Origin: Takakia lepidozioides
Taxonomy: Eukaryota > Streptophyta > Takakiopsida > Takakiales > Takakiaceae
DNA: 60,000 nucleotides
Reading direction: 5' to 3'
Assembly: GCA_030704615.1 (NCBI GenBank)
Contig: CM060732.1
Location: 49,025,053 to 49,085,052, forward strand
A program made the translations under genes and the position numbers. The notes under the pieces are model-generated. The model worked only from the letters and a program-made list of their open reading frames with translations. It searched no databases and was not told where the DNA came from. Below, one piece after another: positions 1-8,800 of this stretch; the first letter of the stretch is position 1, and each line of letters begins with the position of its first letter.

Positions 1-583
1 AAGTCTCCGGCAAGAACTTCACAGGCACCTGCTTCAAAGATTCCCAATCAATTCCCCGCAACTCGCTTTTGAATCCAGCCATTCCTCCCATCGCCCGCAA
101 TTTTGGAATGACACTACAAATCTCTTCTTCATCAGCTTCTGCAACCACAGTAGGAAGGACTGGATTTGGAATTTCACTTATGTCATCATCGGAAGAATCC
201 GAAAGCTCAACGATTGGAGTGGAGGACGTCTGTTCTTTTTTCACCACCACCTCCCTCTTGTCTTCAACGACCGAAGCAGCAGTCCCGGGCGTCACATATG
301 ACCCAAGGGACTTTCGCCGAGGCTCTCCAAGTACTCTGTATCGACCAGGACGCACTCTCCACTGGCTGATATGAGCCGTCTCATCACGGTTTTGGAAAGA
401 ATATTTCACCAACTTCCCTTTCAGATCGTAAACCTCTTTCTCCAAAAAGATGGAGCCATTCTGCAGCTGAAAACGGGTAGCCAAGACATGTTCCAGAACA
501 ATTGCAAATCCATTGTCAAGGACTTCCTGGGAGAACGGCACTGGTTTGTCGTCTGAGAAGAACTCCGCTTCAGAGGAAGCCAT
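1..583 (-). CDS. Unrecognised ORF, 3' end off the left edge
   Basis: An open frame runs leftwards from an ATG at 583-581 for 194 codons without a stop and leaves the window. The start reads MASSEAEFFSDDKPVPF. The N-terminal ~100 residues look like a folded domain with mixed charged and hydrophobic residues. Around residues 130-138 there is IVELSDSSDDD, which has the form of a SUMO-interacting motif: a hydrophobic core followed by acidic and serine residues. A second acidic stretch (EADEEE) follows. I recognise no family. The gene is divergent to the ParB/methyltransferase gene at 1435, with about 850 bases between the two starts, so they could share a promoter region. Codon usage is coherent and no opposite-strand ORF is as long, so I take it as real coding sequence. 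Introns beyond the edge cannot be judged. Confidence 0.6.
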   Translation of the reverse strand, partial: MASSEAEFFSDDKPVPFSQEVLDNGFAIVLEHVLATRFQLQNGSIFLEKEVYDLKGKLVKYSFQNRDETAHISQWRVRPGRYRVLGEPRRKSLGSYVTPGTAASVVEDKREVVVKKEQTSSTPIVELSDSSDDDISEIPNPVLPTVVAEADEEEICSVIPKLRAMGGMAGFKSELRGIDWESLKQVPVKFLPET

Positions 584-1434
584 CTTCCTTCCTCGAGTAT
601 GTTTGTACCTTGCTATCGCAGATCTAGTGTAAATCGGTTTACTGCTGTCTCCAGAACACAGTTGAAGAATGAGCAGAGCATATGGCGGAGGAAGCTCAGA
701 TAACGACTGTGCATATTCTGTTATTCATTCCAGATATGCAGCCGTCCATTTTAATTACTTTTCTTGTGGGCCCAGTGGTCAGAAATCCATAGGGGCAGTG
801 TCGGCAACTGTTAAACCGTTAATCAGAACCTCATCAATAAACCCAATAACAAAGCCGACTTCCTGGAAGCATGCCACAGGATCCGAGAATGGGATTGCAG
901 ATTAAGTAAATGTATCTATATACTACTACCAATGATCATGCGCACCTGGAAAGTTCCAAATGTGCAACGAATGTGGGTTTGGATAACAAGGATGACCGTG
1001 TATGATATTCCAAAATTTGTCATCAAACTCTCGTTCATTTATATTTATTTGTTTAAGACTGCGCATCAATTTCTGGGATTCGCTGTTCTTTTTAAATATT
1101 GAACCAGTTATAATTTAGAACACGCCGTTTTTTTTGGGCGGCACACGTCAGACATCCATAACTGAATACGAACAGCTGTACACCAATTGCTGGCATGTGC
1201 ACTAATATCGAAACGACTATGTGTAACGGTCACGCGGGAGGGAATCCGATGCTTCTAGAGACACGCAAGAACACAGGTATCCCGCAAGAAATCGGGAGTC
1301 ACTGCGTTTTTCTACTTTTCGCGCTTAGAGGGAGAGTGGTAGTCAAGCTGGAGAGGGTTCCTTCTAGAATACGAAAGAGAAGAAAGTCTCTTTATTTTAC
1401 TTCCCTTAGAGAGAGACGCAGAGCAAGAGAGAAA
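584..1434. other. Divergent intergenic region
   Basis: This lies between the leftward ORF (start 583) and the rightward copy A gene (start 1435). It is AT-rich in the middle (about 1010-1130), as expected of a promoter, but I see no convincing TATA box or conserved operator. An ORF reading into 1435 from 1195 is in frame but has no independent support. Confidence 0.4.
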
Positions 1435-4400
1435 ATGACGAGGCGTCGTTTGTTGGAGAACACAGGGCCAAGGCAGCAGGTGAACGCGGAGACTGATTCA
1501 CAAGAGCAGACGGAGACTGAGGCAGCGGCTGCGACACAGCCGGCGATAAGAGTGCGCCAGCCTGTGGAGGCAGAGATGAATCGCAGGGACACTGAAGAAG
1601 GTGGAAGCACGCGGAACGCCGAACCTGAAGAAGGTCAAGAAACCCTTGCGCAGACAGAAACTCCAGCAGATGTGAGAGGGAAGAGGAAAGCTGCAGAAGG
1701 GGATCAAAGTTCAAAACCTAAGAAGGTGCCAGTAAGTTTTATCATATAGTCTATGTGATTGCCTTTCAAGGAGTCCTTCCTCTTCCATTCTTTAGCAGGA
1801 ACTACTGAATCGCGAGCGTCGTTAACGCCATTCGATTCTGCTCATGAGATTTATGTACCTATGTGTTTGAAGAGAGAGTCTGCACTTACTATTCTCCCTA
1901 AACTACACTGAATGTCGTTGCCGCCAATCAGTTGCACATATATGTCATTACACAACACCGATCCGGCAGGTTGTTATCTTTTGTGATTGTCGTTAACGCC
2001 GTTCGCTATCGCTCTTCACTTTTGTTTTGAATACGGCAGTCTCGGCTTTTGCATGTGTAGATTGTGCTGAATTCTTTCACACCATTCATGGTGAGTTTCC
2101 TTGATACAGAGTGATTGTCGTTACCAGCCATTCACTATTTGCAAATGACTTAGTCAGAACTGAATGGCATCGTGCAGAAAACTGTGAGGTCGAAGCCTAC
2201 AGGATCAGAGGGGAAAGGATCTGGAGATGGGGACGAGTCCGCAAAAAGCTCAGAGAATACAGATGAAGCAGATGAATCCGAAGTGCACTACCTTGACAAG
2301 GTGAAAGAACTCATGTCATTCCAGAAGGTAAACTCTCAGGAGGTTATAAGGGACATGCTCGTATCTGGAGGGCGTCTGGACATACCTCTGTGCCGGATGA
2401 TATCAATGCCTGTTGTGCGTCCACCTCTTTCCCATGACATAACAAAATTGGAGAGTGATTTTGTGCATGGATATAGACTTGGTGCACAAGTTTTTTATGT
2501 GTCCCTGACGGATATATAATGGGAAAAGCACATTAGTTTCTCCAGAGATCAGTGATAACTGGGATGAGTGCTGGAAAGATGCCAATGAGGAGTTCGAGCT
2601 GGGCCTCATGATGGGAAAGAACACCCAGCAATTTTGCAACCACATGTTTACGTCTGGGACGGCAACCACCGATTGCTGGCATGGATGGGATACATTCAGA
2701 AACACCATTCGAAAGACAAAGACAAGCATGTTGCTGTGGAGGCAATGGTTTTGGATCCAGGAAACGACATCGCTAGGCTTCTTACAGCTATGCACGACGT
2801 GAACAAGTAAGTCATCCAGGAGATTTGATTCCCTCTGTAGTGTCTTGTTGATCCTCAAAAAACAATGTTAAGGAATGCAATGTTTTCAATGTTTTTGCAG
2901 ATCGACAGAGAAATCGCATGTGACAACAAGCTTGGTTCACACACTATTCCGAATTCAGAGGATTGGTCTGATGAAGCTGGATGATTTTCGGACAGTACTA
3001 CCACCCAATATCATCAAGAAGTGCGAAACAGGAAGAGCTGCAGGCACTTGGTATTCTTTGACACGAGAGGCGTTTCTGGAGTACATGTATGCGGTAAGCC
3101 CGAGTCTGTAATCTGTTTACTTTTCGAATACATGTTTAGAGTCCCTTCGGAGCTAATCACTACTTGAATGAATGCAGCAAGAACTGGCAGAGGCAGCTGA
3201 GAAGGGAAAATCCGAATATTACCGCACTACACCAGAGGAACTAAGGACATCAAAGGGTGTGGAAGCTGCAATAAAGAAGGAGTTTGAGATGCGAAGAACC
3301 AAATTGATGTCAGCCTTCGGAAAGCAGCTTAGAATAGTAGATCCTGGACTTGGTCCTGAGTTCCTTCAGCAGATCAAAACACACTATGACAAGCATGTGC
3401 ATCCGGAGATGCAGCAGGAGAAATTGCACCGGCTGGCCATATCGATGGTCGACCCACAAACAAAAATAAGGTGGCTGGAGATATGGAACTCAGATCAAAC
3501 AGTAAAGGACTTGAATCAGTTCCCAAAGAGCACCATACAGCCTGGCACAAAGGTGGAAGGAATCAGTGATTTGGTGTTTGATAACTGGCTCCACAAGGCT
3601 ACATTTTGGAGTCAGGTGTGTATTCGAACATGCTGTTTCTTATCTTCAAGTATGTGATGTGTTTCTTTTTTGCAATTCTGACAAATATTCTATTTGCAGC
3701 TCGAAAAGCGCGCCGTCATTGTGCTGGATCAGACTTTGAAGGACCTGAACATTGCGATTGTTTCCCCTCCCCAAATGTCATTGGAGGCATACATAAGGAA
3801 GTGGAGAGGTCTCACCTGGAGATACTGTTTTTTCCGGGAGTTCTCCAAAGATGGTAACATTTTACGGTCCAACGACTTTGACAGTCAGGTTGGAGGAGAG
3901 TGGGCCATGATGCGAGTTGTGTACAGGTGAAATGTCATACTTGAAACTCTACTGTTTTTTTGGGAAAAATTGTGGCTTCATATGGATTGCAATCTTAGAT
4001 CCAGATTGAATGTCGTTGACGACATTCACTTCTTTGTCTGAGTCATTCTTAAGCGAGTATATGAATTCACCTGGTTAGGATCTAAGGGTGCAATTATATT
4101 GTCCCTGATTAGAATTGATAATGTCCTTGAATGGCGTTGACGACATTCACATACGGAGTTGTTGTGGTCCTCAAGGTTATTTAAATTTTTGTAATGTCCA
4201 TAGAGGATACAATGAGGGTTGATCACTTCATTTTGCTGAATGTCAATGCAGACATTCAGTTGTTCTGCATTGTTTTTTCCTCTTGCGATGAATATGGAGG
4301 CTTCATAAGCTCTGTTTTAAGAAATCCAAAGTGAATGTCGTTAACGACATTCACAGCTGTGTCTGTATTATTAAAAAACGACAAATTCAATATTCATGGA

Positions 4401-7071
4401 TTGGGGAGCTAAGTAATTGGTTTCTTTTTTGTATTTTTGTGAATGGCGTTGACGCCATTCACATACAGTGATGTTGTGAGGTCCTCAGTGATAGGTTCGT
4501 TATGAATGTGCATTGAGTTTTCCTGGATGGTTCCTTACTCAATTTTTTTATTTCCATCCTGTGATTTGCTTCATTTCAGTAATAATTTGGCTTCATTCTT
4601 GAATGTCGTTGACGACATTCACTTCTATGTCTGTGTCATTTCTAATCGCTTATTTGCATTCACCTGGATTAGGATGTATTTACAGTGTCATGGAATGGAA
4701 TGTTCTGAATGGCGTTGACGACATTCATATCTGGAGCAGTAGTGTGGTCCTGAAAGGTCCTTGGAGCAGTTGTCAGAGCCATTTCAATCCATGTTTTATT
4801 CTTTCTGTTCTACTTGCATCTTACTCACTGAGCGCTTTTGTGGGTTGGGATTCATCTCCTTTTTTCAGGTACACGAAATATGTGCTTATGGAAGGAAATC
4901 ACCTGAGCGGAATTCCCAGACTATCTTGACATGTGGTCGGACCCTGCAAACGATCCAACCATGTATACTGCAGGGATATTGAAGGACTGGAGTCCTTCTC
5001 ACTTCAGAGACTGTGGGTGGTACCTTGACTGCCCACCTGAGCACACGACCTTTCAAGAACAGCATATGAAATACTTGAACAATAACGCTGAGATGCTGGC
5101 GCCTTTGACTGACGAAGAGTATCAACGAAACATAGCAACCTTGGCTGCCAAGGAGCCTGATGCTCAGGGAACGCCGCAGAAGGGAAAGAAGGCGGGCCGC
5201 AAACCAAAAGACAAGGCTGTTGATGTCATAGCCATCTCACCAGCAAAGCCAAAGGACAAAGACAAGTCCAAAGAGAAGGAAAAGGACAAGGGGAAGGAGA
5301 ATGAAAAGGAGATGGAGAGTGGGCAGGACTTTACTGCTGGAAGATATACCCGCACTCTTCAGTGCGTGTTCGATGCCAAGCCACACCCTTCCCGTTCTGA
5401 TTCAGCAGGAGAGATGAAAATTGTTAATGAGGGTTGGCTTTCGATGATGCAGAGTCGAAAGAGAGGATACACTGGGGTGCCATCCCTACCTGGGACAATA
5501 TAATCTCATTCCTCAATCTGGTGAGAATTCCATTTCTTTCCTTTTTCTCTGAATGTTTCGTTGGCAGTATTTCAGTCTCGTTCTTTGAAAACATTCTTGC
5601 CATCGTTCTTATAAAAAACATGTCTGTTGCAGGTGAGCACAGGTCCCACCTTCGTGTGCGGTGTGCAGAAAACTTATGCGGCCGACATTGTCATTCTCGA
5701 CATCCCGGATGGCCAGGCTGTGCCAGAAGTTCTTCCAAAGGGCAAGACGCCAGGGTGGAACAAATTCGAGGACAACTACTGGAGTTGGGTATTCGGGTTC
5801 TGTAACAATTTCCTCTCTGATGCAGGGACACTTCTGCTTTTTCAGTCATGTGACAATGATAGTCGTCGGGCATTGGCATCATACCTCAAGTCTTCAGGGT
5901 TTGAAGTTTTGCGCACATGGAATTGTGTGAACAGCCTCTACCTTGTGAAAGGCGGTTTCCCTGGTCAGCTGGTATGCCGTCTGCCTTCTGCTTATGCTTT
6001 GATCATGAGTTTCAATTTTCTCTGCAGCTCCACTCTAGTAGAATGTTTTATGATCGACACCGATCATCAACGATTCATGGTTTTTTGGTGTCAGAGTTCT
6101 GAATAGCCGATGTACACACTTCCACTTTAGATTGTGTTTACCACACTAACCTGCTATCTTTGGCAGACGAGGATGTTCGAGGCGATCTGCCTGCGGAGGA
6201 TTCGCACATCAAAGACACCATCCTCCATCCGCAGCTTTGAGATTTCTGACCAGGGTTGTTTCGTCAACCCCCCCTATGAGCCCCATGTCGATGACATTTT
6301 GTACAACTTCACGCAGTCCAGTCAGACTCTGAAGAGACCAGATGGCACTCCCTGGAGAGGTGCAAAGGAAAAGTCACCAGCATTCATGCAAATACTGCTG
6401 GAGTCATGCAGCCACCGCTCTGCACGGGTTGTCGATCTTTCTGTGTCCACAGGTTCGTTTTCTCCCTTCCGAATTGGTTTCCTTTCAACAGTTTCATCTG
6501 CTTAAATCCCCTCCTCCAAACTGTTTATGTTCTCCTGTCTGGTGCAGGAGCAACTTACCACGCATGCAAGGCAGGCGGAAGAAGCCTTTTTGGTATGGAG
6601 GGTGATTCTGACCTCTACAACACAGTGCTCCTCCCCCTTTTGTCTGGCTCCACTTCAGGCACACAGACTGATCGGATTCATATTCGAAATGATGACGATC
6701 CCGAAGATAAGCAGGTCGACAACGACTTTTCATGTGAGTAAGTGCTAAACCCTCTTTGGGAGTCATACTCAATTTCTCGATAACATCAAAGTTACAGTAA
6801 TAACTTTTTCAGGCTGTCTTTCAGGAAAGCCAGCGGTGGATCTTCAGGAGATACAGTCATTTCTGGCGAGTCTGTTTTCGACAGCCCCCTTTCCAATTTT
6901 CTGCTCCCTGTTTATGCCGAAGCAATGGCACTTCACGCGTCCGAGTCCCTATCCCCTGACTTTTTAGTGGCCAGCCGTAGGTGTATTCCGCGTGGATCCG
7001 GTGTTCTAAAATACTTAGACTTAGATGCAGAGGAAGAGGGGATACATTGTACTGACTCTGAGTCAGACTGA
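1435..7071 (+). CDS. ParB/Srx-like plus permuted DNA-methyltransferase-like protein, copy A
   Basis: Ten exons fit GT-AG introns: 1435-1731, 2178-2806, 2901-3093, 3178-3615, 3700-3926, 4869-5520, 5633-5971, 6167-6452, 6548-6737 (or 6733), about 6813-7071. The start is the ATG at 1435, reading MTRRRLLENTG. Exon 2 carries a ParB/sulfiredoxin-like domain: IPLCR-type start, VVRPPL, FYVSL, then VYVWDGNHRLLAW. Exons 3-5 encode a charged, mostly helical middle region and exon 6 ends in a Lys-rich linker. Exons 7-9 encode a class I methyltransferase in permuted order: motif IV-like DIVILDIPDG and the G-LLLF strand, then NPPYEP, then the SAM-binding motif VDLSVSTG with FGMEGDSDLY. Exon 10 ends in an acidic tail with stop TGA. 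Frame breaks fall near 2517, 2600, 4920 and 5430, so this is either a young pseudogene or sequence with indel errors. Introns 1 and 5 hold palindromes. Exon structure is shared with copy B. Confidence 0.7.
1814..2133. repeat. Palindrome array in intron 1 of copy A
   Basis: Four degenerate copies of the palindrome found in intron 5 lie at 1814-1833, 1910-1929, 1985-2004 and 2113-2133. All share the core GTCGTTAACGCC or a one- or two-base variant of it. A weaker candidate lies near 2068. Spacing is about 75-130 bases. All sit within the intron (1732-2177); none is in an exon. Confidence 0.7.
2178..2806 (+). other. ParB/Srx-like domain exon of copy A
   Basis: The exon runs from an acceptor ending at 2177 to a GTAAGT donor at 2807. 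Seen directly: an acidic/serine leader, then LDIPLCRMISMPVVRPPL, FVHGYRLGAQVFYVSL, and VYVWDGNHRLLAWMGYI. ParB N-terminal and sulfiredoxin-like folds run in the same order: an IPL strand, an R-P pocket, an 'L..sF..G' helix, a strand, then D-G-x-H-R. Copies B and C have the same series, so the domain is conserved. Two compensating frame breaks (about 2517 and 2590-2606) interrupt it here. The exon ends in phase 2 at the same position as in the other two copies. DNA binding or nucleotide use by this domain is inferred from the fold, not shown. Confidence 0.6.
4008..4726. repeat. Regular array of seven 20-bp palindromes in intron 5 of copy A
   Basis: Copies lie at 4008, 4129, 4238, 4333, 4441, 4601 and 4707, each 20 bases. 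The type sequence is GAATGTCGTTGACGACATTC. The copy at 4333 (GTTAAC centre) is a perfect palindrome, and 4441 changes both arms together (GGC...GCC). Spacing is 121, 109, 95, 108, 160 and 106 bases, with mostly unrelated AT-rich DNA between. The paired change at 4441 and 4238 suggests that symmetry itself is kept. The array fills a 942-base intron, the longest of the gene. It resembles a cluster of protein-binding sites more than a minisatellite. Confidence 0.85.
5633..6737 (+). other. Permuted methyltransferase-like domain of copy A (exons 7-9)
   Basis: Exon 7 (5633-5971) has ADIVILDIPDG followed about 30 residues on by Y-W-S-W and FLSDAGTLLLF. This is the usual D-P-P-Y strand and 'Lk.gG.l.if' of N4/N6 DNA methylases, but with DIPD instead of DPPY. 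Exon 8 (6167-6452) has FVNPPYEPHVDD and AFMQILLESC, ending in RVVDLSVSTG across the intron. Exon 9 continues with ATYHACKAGGRSLFGMEGD, the second half of the SAM-binding region. Motif IV lies before motif I, the order of beta-class (permuted) DNA methylases. The catalytic tetrad is not canonical, so activity is doubtful although the SAM site looks preserved. Confidence 0.6.
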
Positions 7072-7640
7072 ACTGTATTCTTTTAATATTCATTTTCATA
7101 TTATCTGGAAACGTTGAATCCCCTTACTCTACCGTAGTTGTTCCTTTAGAACAAATAATAATCACAGAATCAACTTTCGTTTAAATTGCTATATGTATGA
7201 ATCCATCTCACAAACCTTCCTGACTCTTCTCATATCCATTGTGCATTCATCTACACTGTATTCATGCGTGCTCCATTCATGAAAGCTTCCTTTGTACAAC
7301 ATCCATTGTACATTCATCCTCTGTACTCTTTAATCCACCCCACAAACCTTCCACACTCATTTCATATACTTTGTGCATTCGTCAAAAGATTTGGTCATGC
7401 ATCTTCCTGTCATGAATTTTTGTCATTGCTCAACATCCATTATACATTCATCCATTTTACTCTTATCCATCCGTCATTCATCCATCTACATAGATTTTTC
7501 AAACTCATCCATCTGTTTATCATCCAACTGTACATTCATCCATCATTTATTCAATGCCTTTTATTATGTCGTCCAGCTTGTTTCCGCGGTAAAGGGTGCC
7601 AATCCGCGGGAATACACTCCACTTCTTTCTGGGTGCGTGG
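7072..7640. repeat. Degenerate minisatellite downstream of copy A
   Basis: The 3' flank from about 7195 to 7560 is made of imperfect repeats of ACATCCATTGTACATTCATCC-like sequence in T- and C-rich DNA. No gene is visible. Short ORFs across it are low-complexity products of the repeat. Confidence 0.6.
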
Positions 7641-7648
7641 TGACTTGG

Positions 7649-7755
7649 CCTCCACGTGTGATGACGTGGACTGAGACCCGTGACGTGGCATTTGCGCAAG
7701 GTGACGTGGCGTGAGCGCAGTCGCGCTCACGCGCTCACGCGCTCACGTGACCAGG
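7649..7755. promoter_or_regulatory. Cluster of ACGT-core (G-box/ABRE-like) motifs
   Basis: Five ACGT cores fall within about 100 bases: CCACGTGT, three copies of TGACGTGG (7661, 7681, 7702) and TCACGTGA. They overlap a GTGAGCGC/GCGCTCAC inverted pair and a GCTCACGC repeat. In plants such cores bind bZIP and bHLH factors. The target gene is unknown; the next annotated unit is a transposon arm starting near 7780, so the cluster may be its promoter or simply GC-rich repeat. Confidence 0.45.
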
Positions 7756-7779
7756 CTCACGCCGAGGCATCCCTGCATA

Positions 7780-8772
7780 GCGATGTGTGTTAGTGAGGAT
7801 GCAGCAGGTGAGTGGCAGGTCTTCACAGTTGCTATCCATGTCAGTGTTGAATTCTAAAGCATGTACAGATCACAATTCAAGCAAGGGTAAACTCAAAAAA
7901 CCTTGAGTGTTTGTGGTATGCCCTGCGCCATCATCCATGGCCTCCAACAGATCGTCTCCAACAGAACGCAATCAAAGTAGAAGAGTTCACAGATAGAGAA
8001 TAGCTCATACAAAAAGAGAGCAACATGTAATCTGTAGATAAATAGGGATAGAGTACTTCCCAACAAGGAGTAAAAGCGCCGCTGCAAAATAAAGAACCAT
8101 GAGTTTCTGAGCAAAGCGATCATCGCTTTGTCGTCTGTTAGAGAGGAATCTGCCTAACCGCCAATGCGCATCCCAAGAGCCAGTCATCACGAGTACCATG
8201 TAGCAGCAGGGGAGCAGATTTACACGGCGCATCATCAAGGTTCACTGAAGCACGAGTTCAGTGCTGTGAAATGTGTCGGCCTGCTTAGGGCACAACTTCC
8301 CGATTTCTCATCCAGGGTGGATGAAAATCACATTTTATCAAGAGAAGCACTTTGTCAATGGATGACATCCAATAAAAAGGTATCTTGTAGGGTTATGGTA
8401 TAGGCTTAGGTTTAATAACTGCCATCATTTATGATGGTAGTTTTATTATCTCTTGGATTTTAAAATAGGTAACCATATTCATGTAGTTCATCCAGTTTAG
8501 ATGAAAGAAATAGATGGTAAACCAAGCTTTCTGTACATTAAGTTTCATCATCCTATAATAATATCATCCAGATTTGGATGAAAAAGGTTGGGATGAAAAA
8601 CTAAATAACCTCAAAAGGTTAAGGCCAGATGAAATCCAAAGAGTTATAGAGGGAGAGGGAGAGAGGCAGAGAGAGGGGCAGAGAGAGGGAGTGAGAGGGA
8701 GTGAGAGGGAGAGATCAAGAAACAAAAAAAAAAAAAAAAAAAAAAAGGGTGGGGGGGGGGGGAGTGACTGAG
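7780..8772 (-). mobile_element. Repeat arm 1L (leftward mirror arm)
   Basis: Read leftwards from the hairpin at 8763-8791, this arm has a poly-G/poly-A head, a GA-rich microsatellite (about 8646-8715), CATCC/GGATG dyads at 8308, 8488 and 8564, and an outer part near 7790-7860 with TTAGTGAGGAT...CAGGTGAGT. Those blocks occur in the same order in the rightward arm starting at 8782, including its reverse-complement TTAGTGAGGATTG near 9980, so the two are inverted copies. No transposase is encoded. Similar leftward sequence recurs at 19440-20480. Confidence 0.55.
8308..8581. repeat. CATCC/GGATG dyad cluster in arm 1L
   Basis: Three short inverted repeats of the form TCATCC-N5/6-GGATGA or close variants lie at 8308-8324, 8488-8504 and 8564-8581. 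They are the same family as the larger cluster at 8891-9480. Confidence 0.65.
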
Positions 8773-8800
8773 CAGCTGCTACTCAGTCACTGCCCCCACT
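8724..8800. repeat. Head-to-head arm junction with perfect 10-bp hairpin stems
   Basis: A run of 23 A (8724-8746) and 12 G (8751-8762) leads to AGTGACTGAG (8763-8772), a 9-base loop containing CAGCTG, then CTCAGTCACT (8782-8791) and a C-rich run. The two stems are exact reverse complements, and the flanking G and C runs extend the symmetry. It marks the point where arms 1L and 1R meet. A similar structure with a longer loop lies at 22705-22751, and one stem alone at 27083-27092. Confidence 0.7.

Noticed and set aside
69-374. Plus-strand Ser/Thr-rich ORF at the left edge
   Set aside because: It is the antisense of the longer open frame on the minus strand (583 to the edge).
1406-1714. Minus-strand ORFs over exon 1 of copy A
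   Set aside because: They are Leu/Ser-rich shadows of the Glu/Arg-rich exon.
4008-4726. Palindrome array as a CRISPR array
   Set aside because: The repeats are 20 bases with 75-140 base spacers of irregular length inside a spliceosomal intron; there are no cas genes and the DNA is eukaryotic.
1435-7071. Copy A as bacterial contamination
   Set aside because: It has at least nine GT-AG introns shared in position and phase with copy B and lies beside plant-type transposons.
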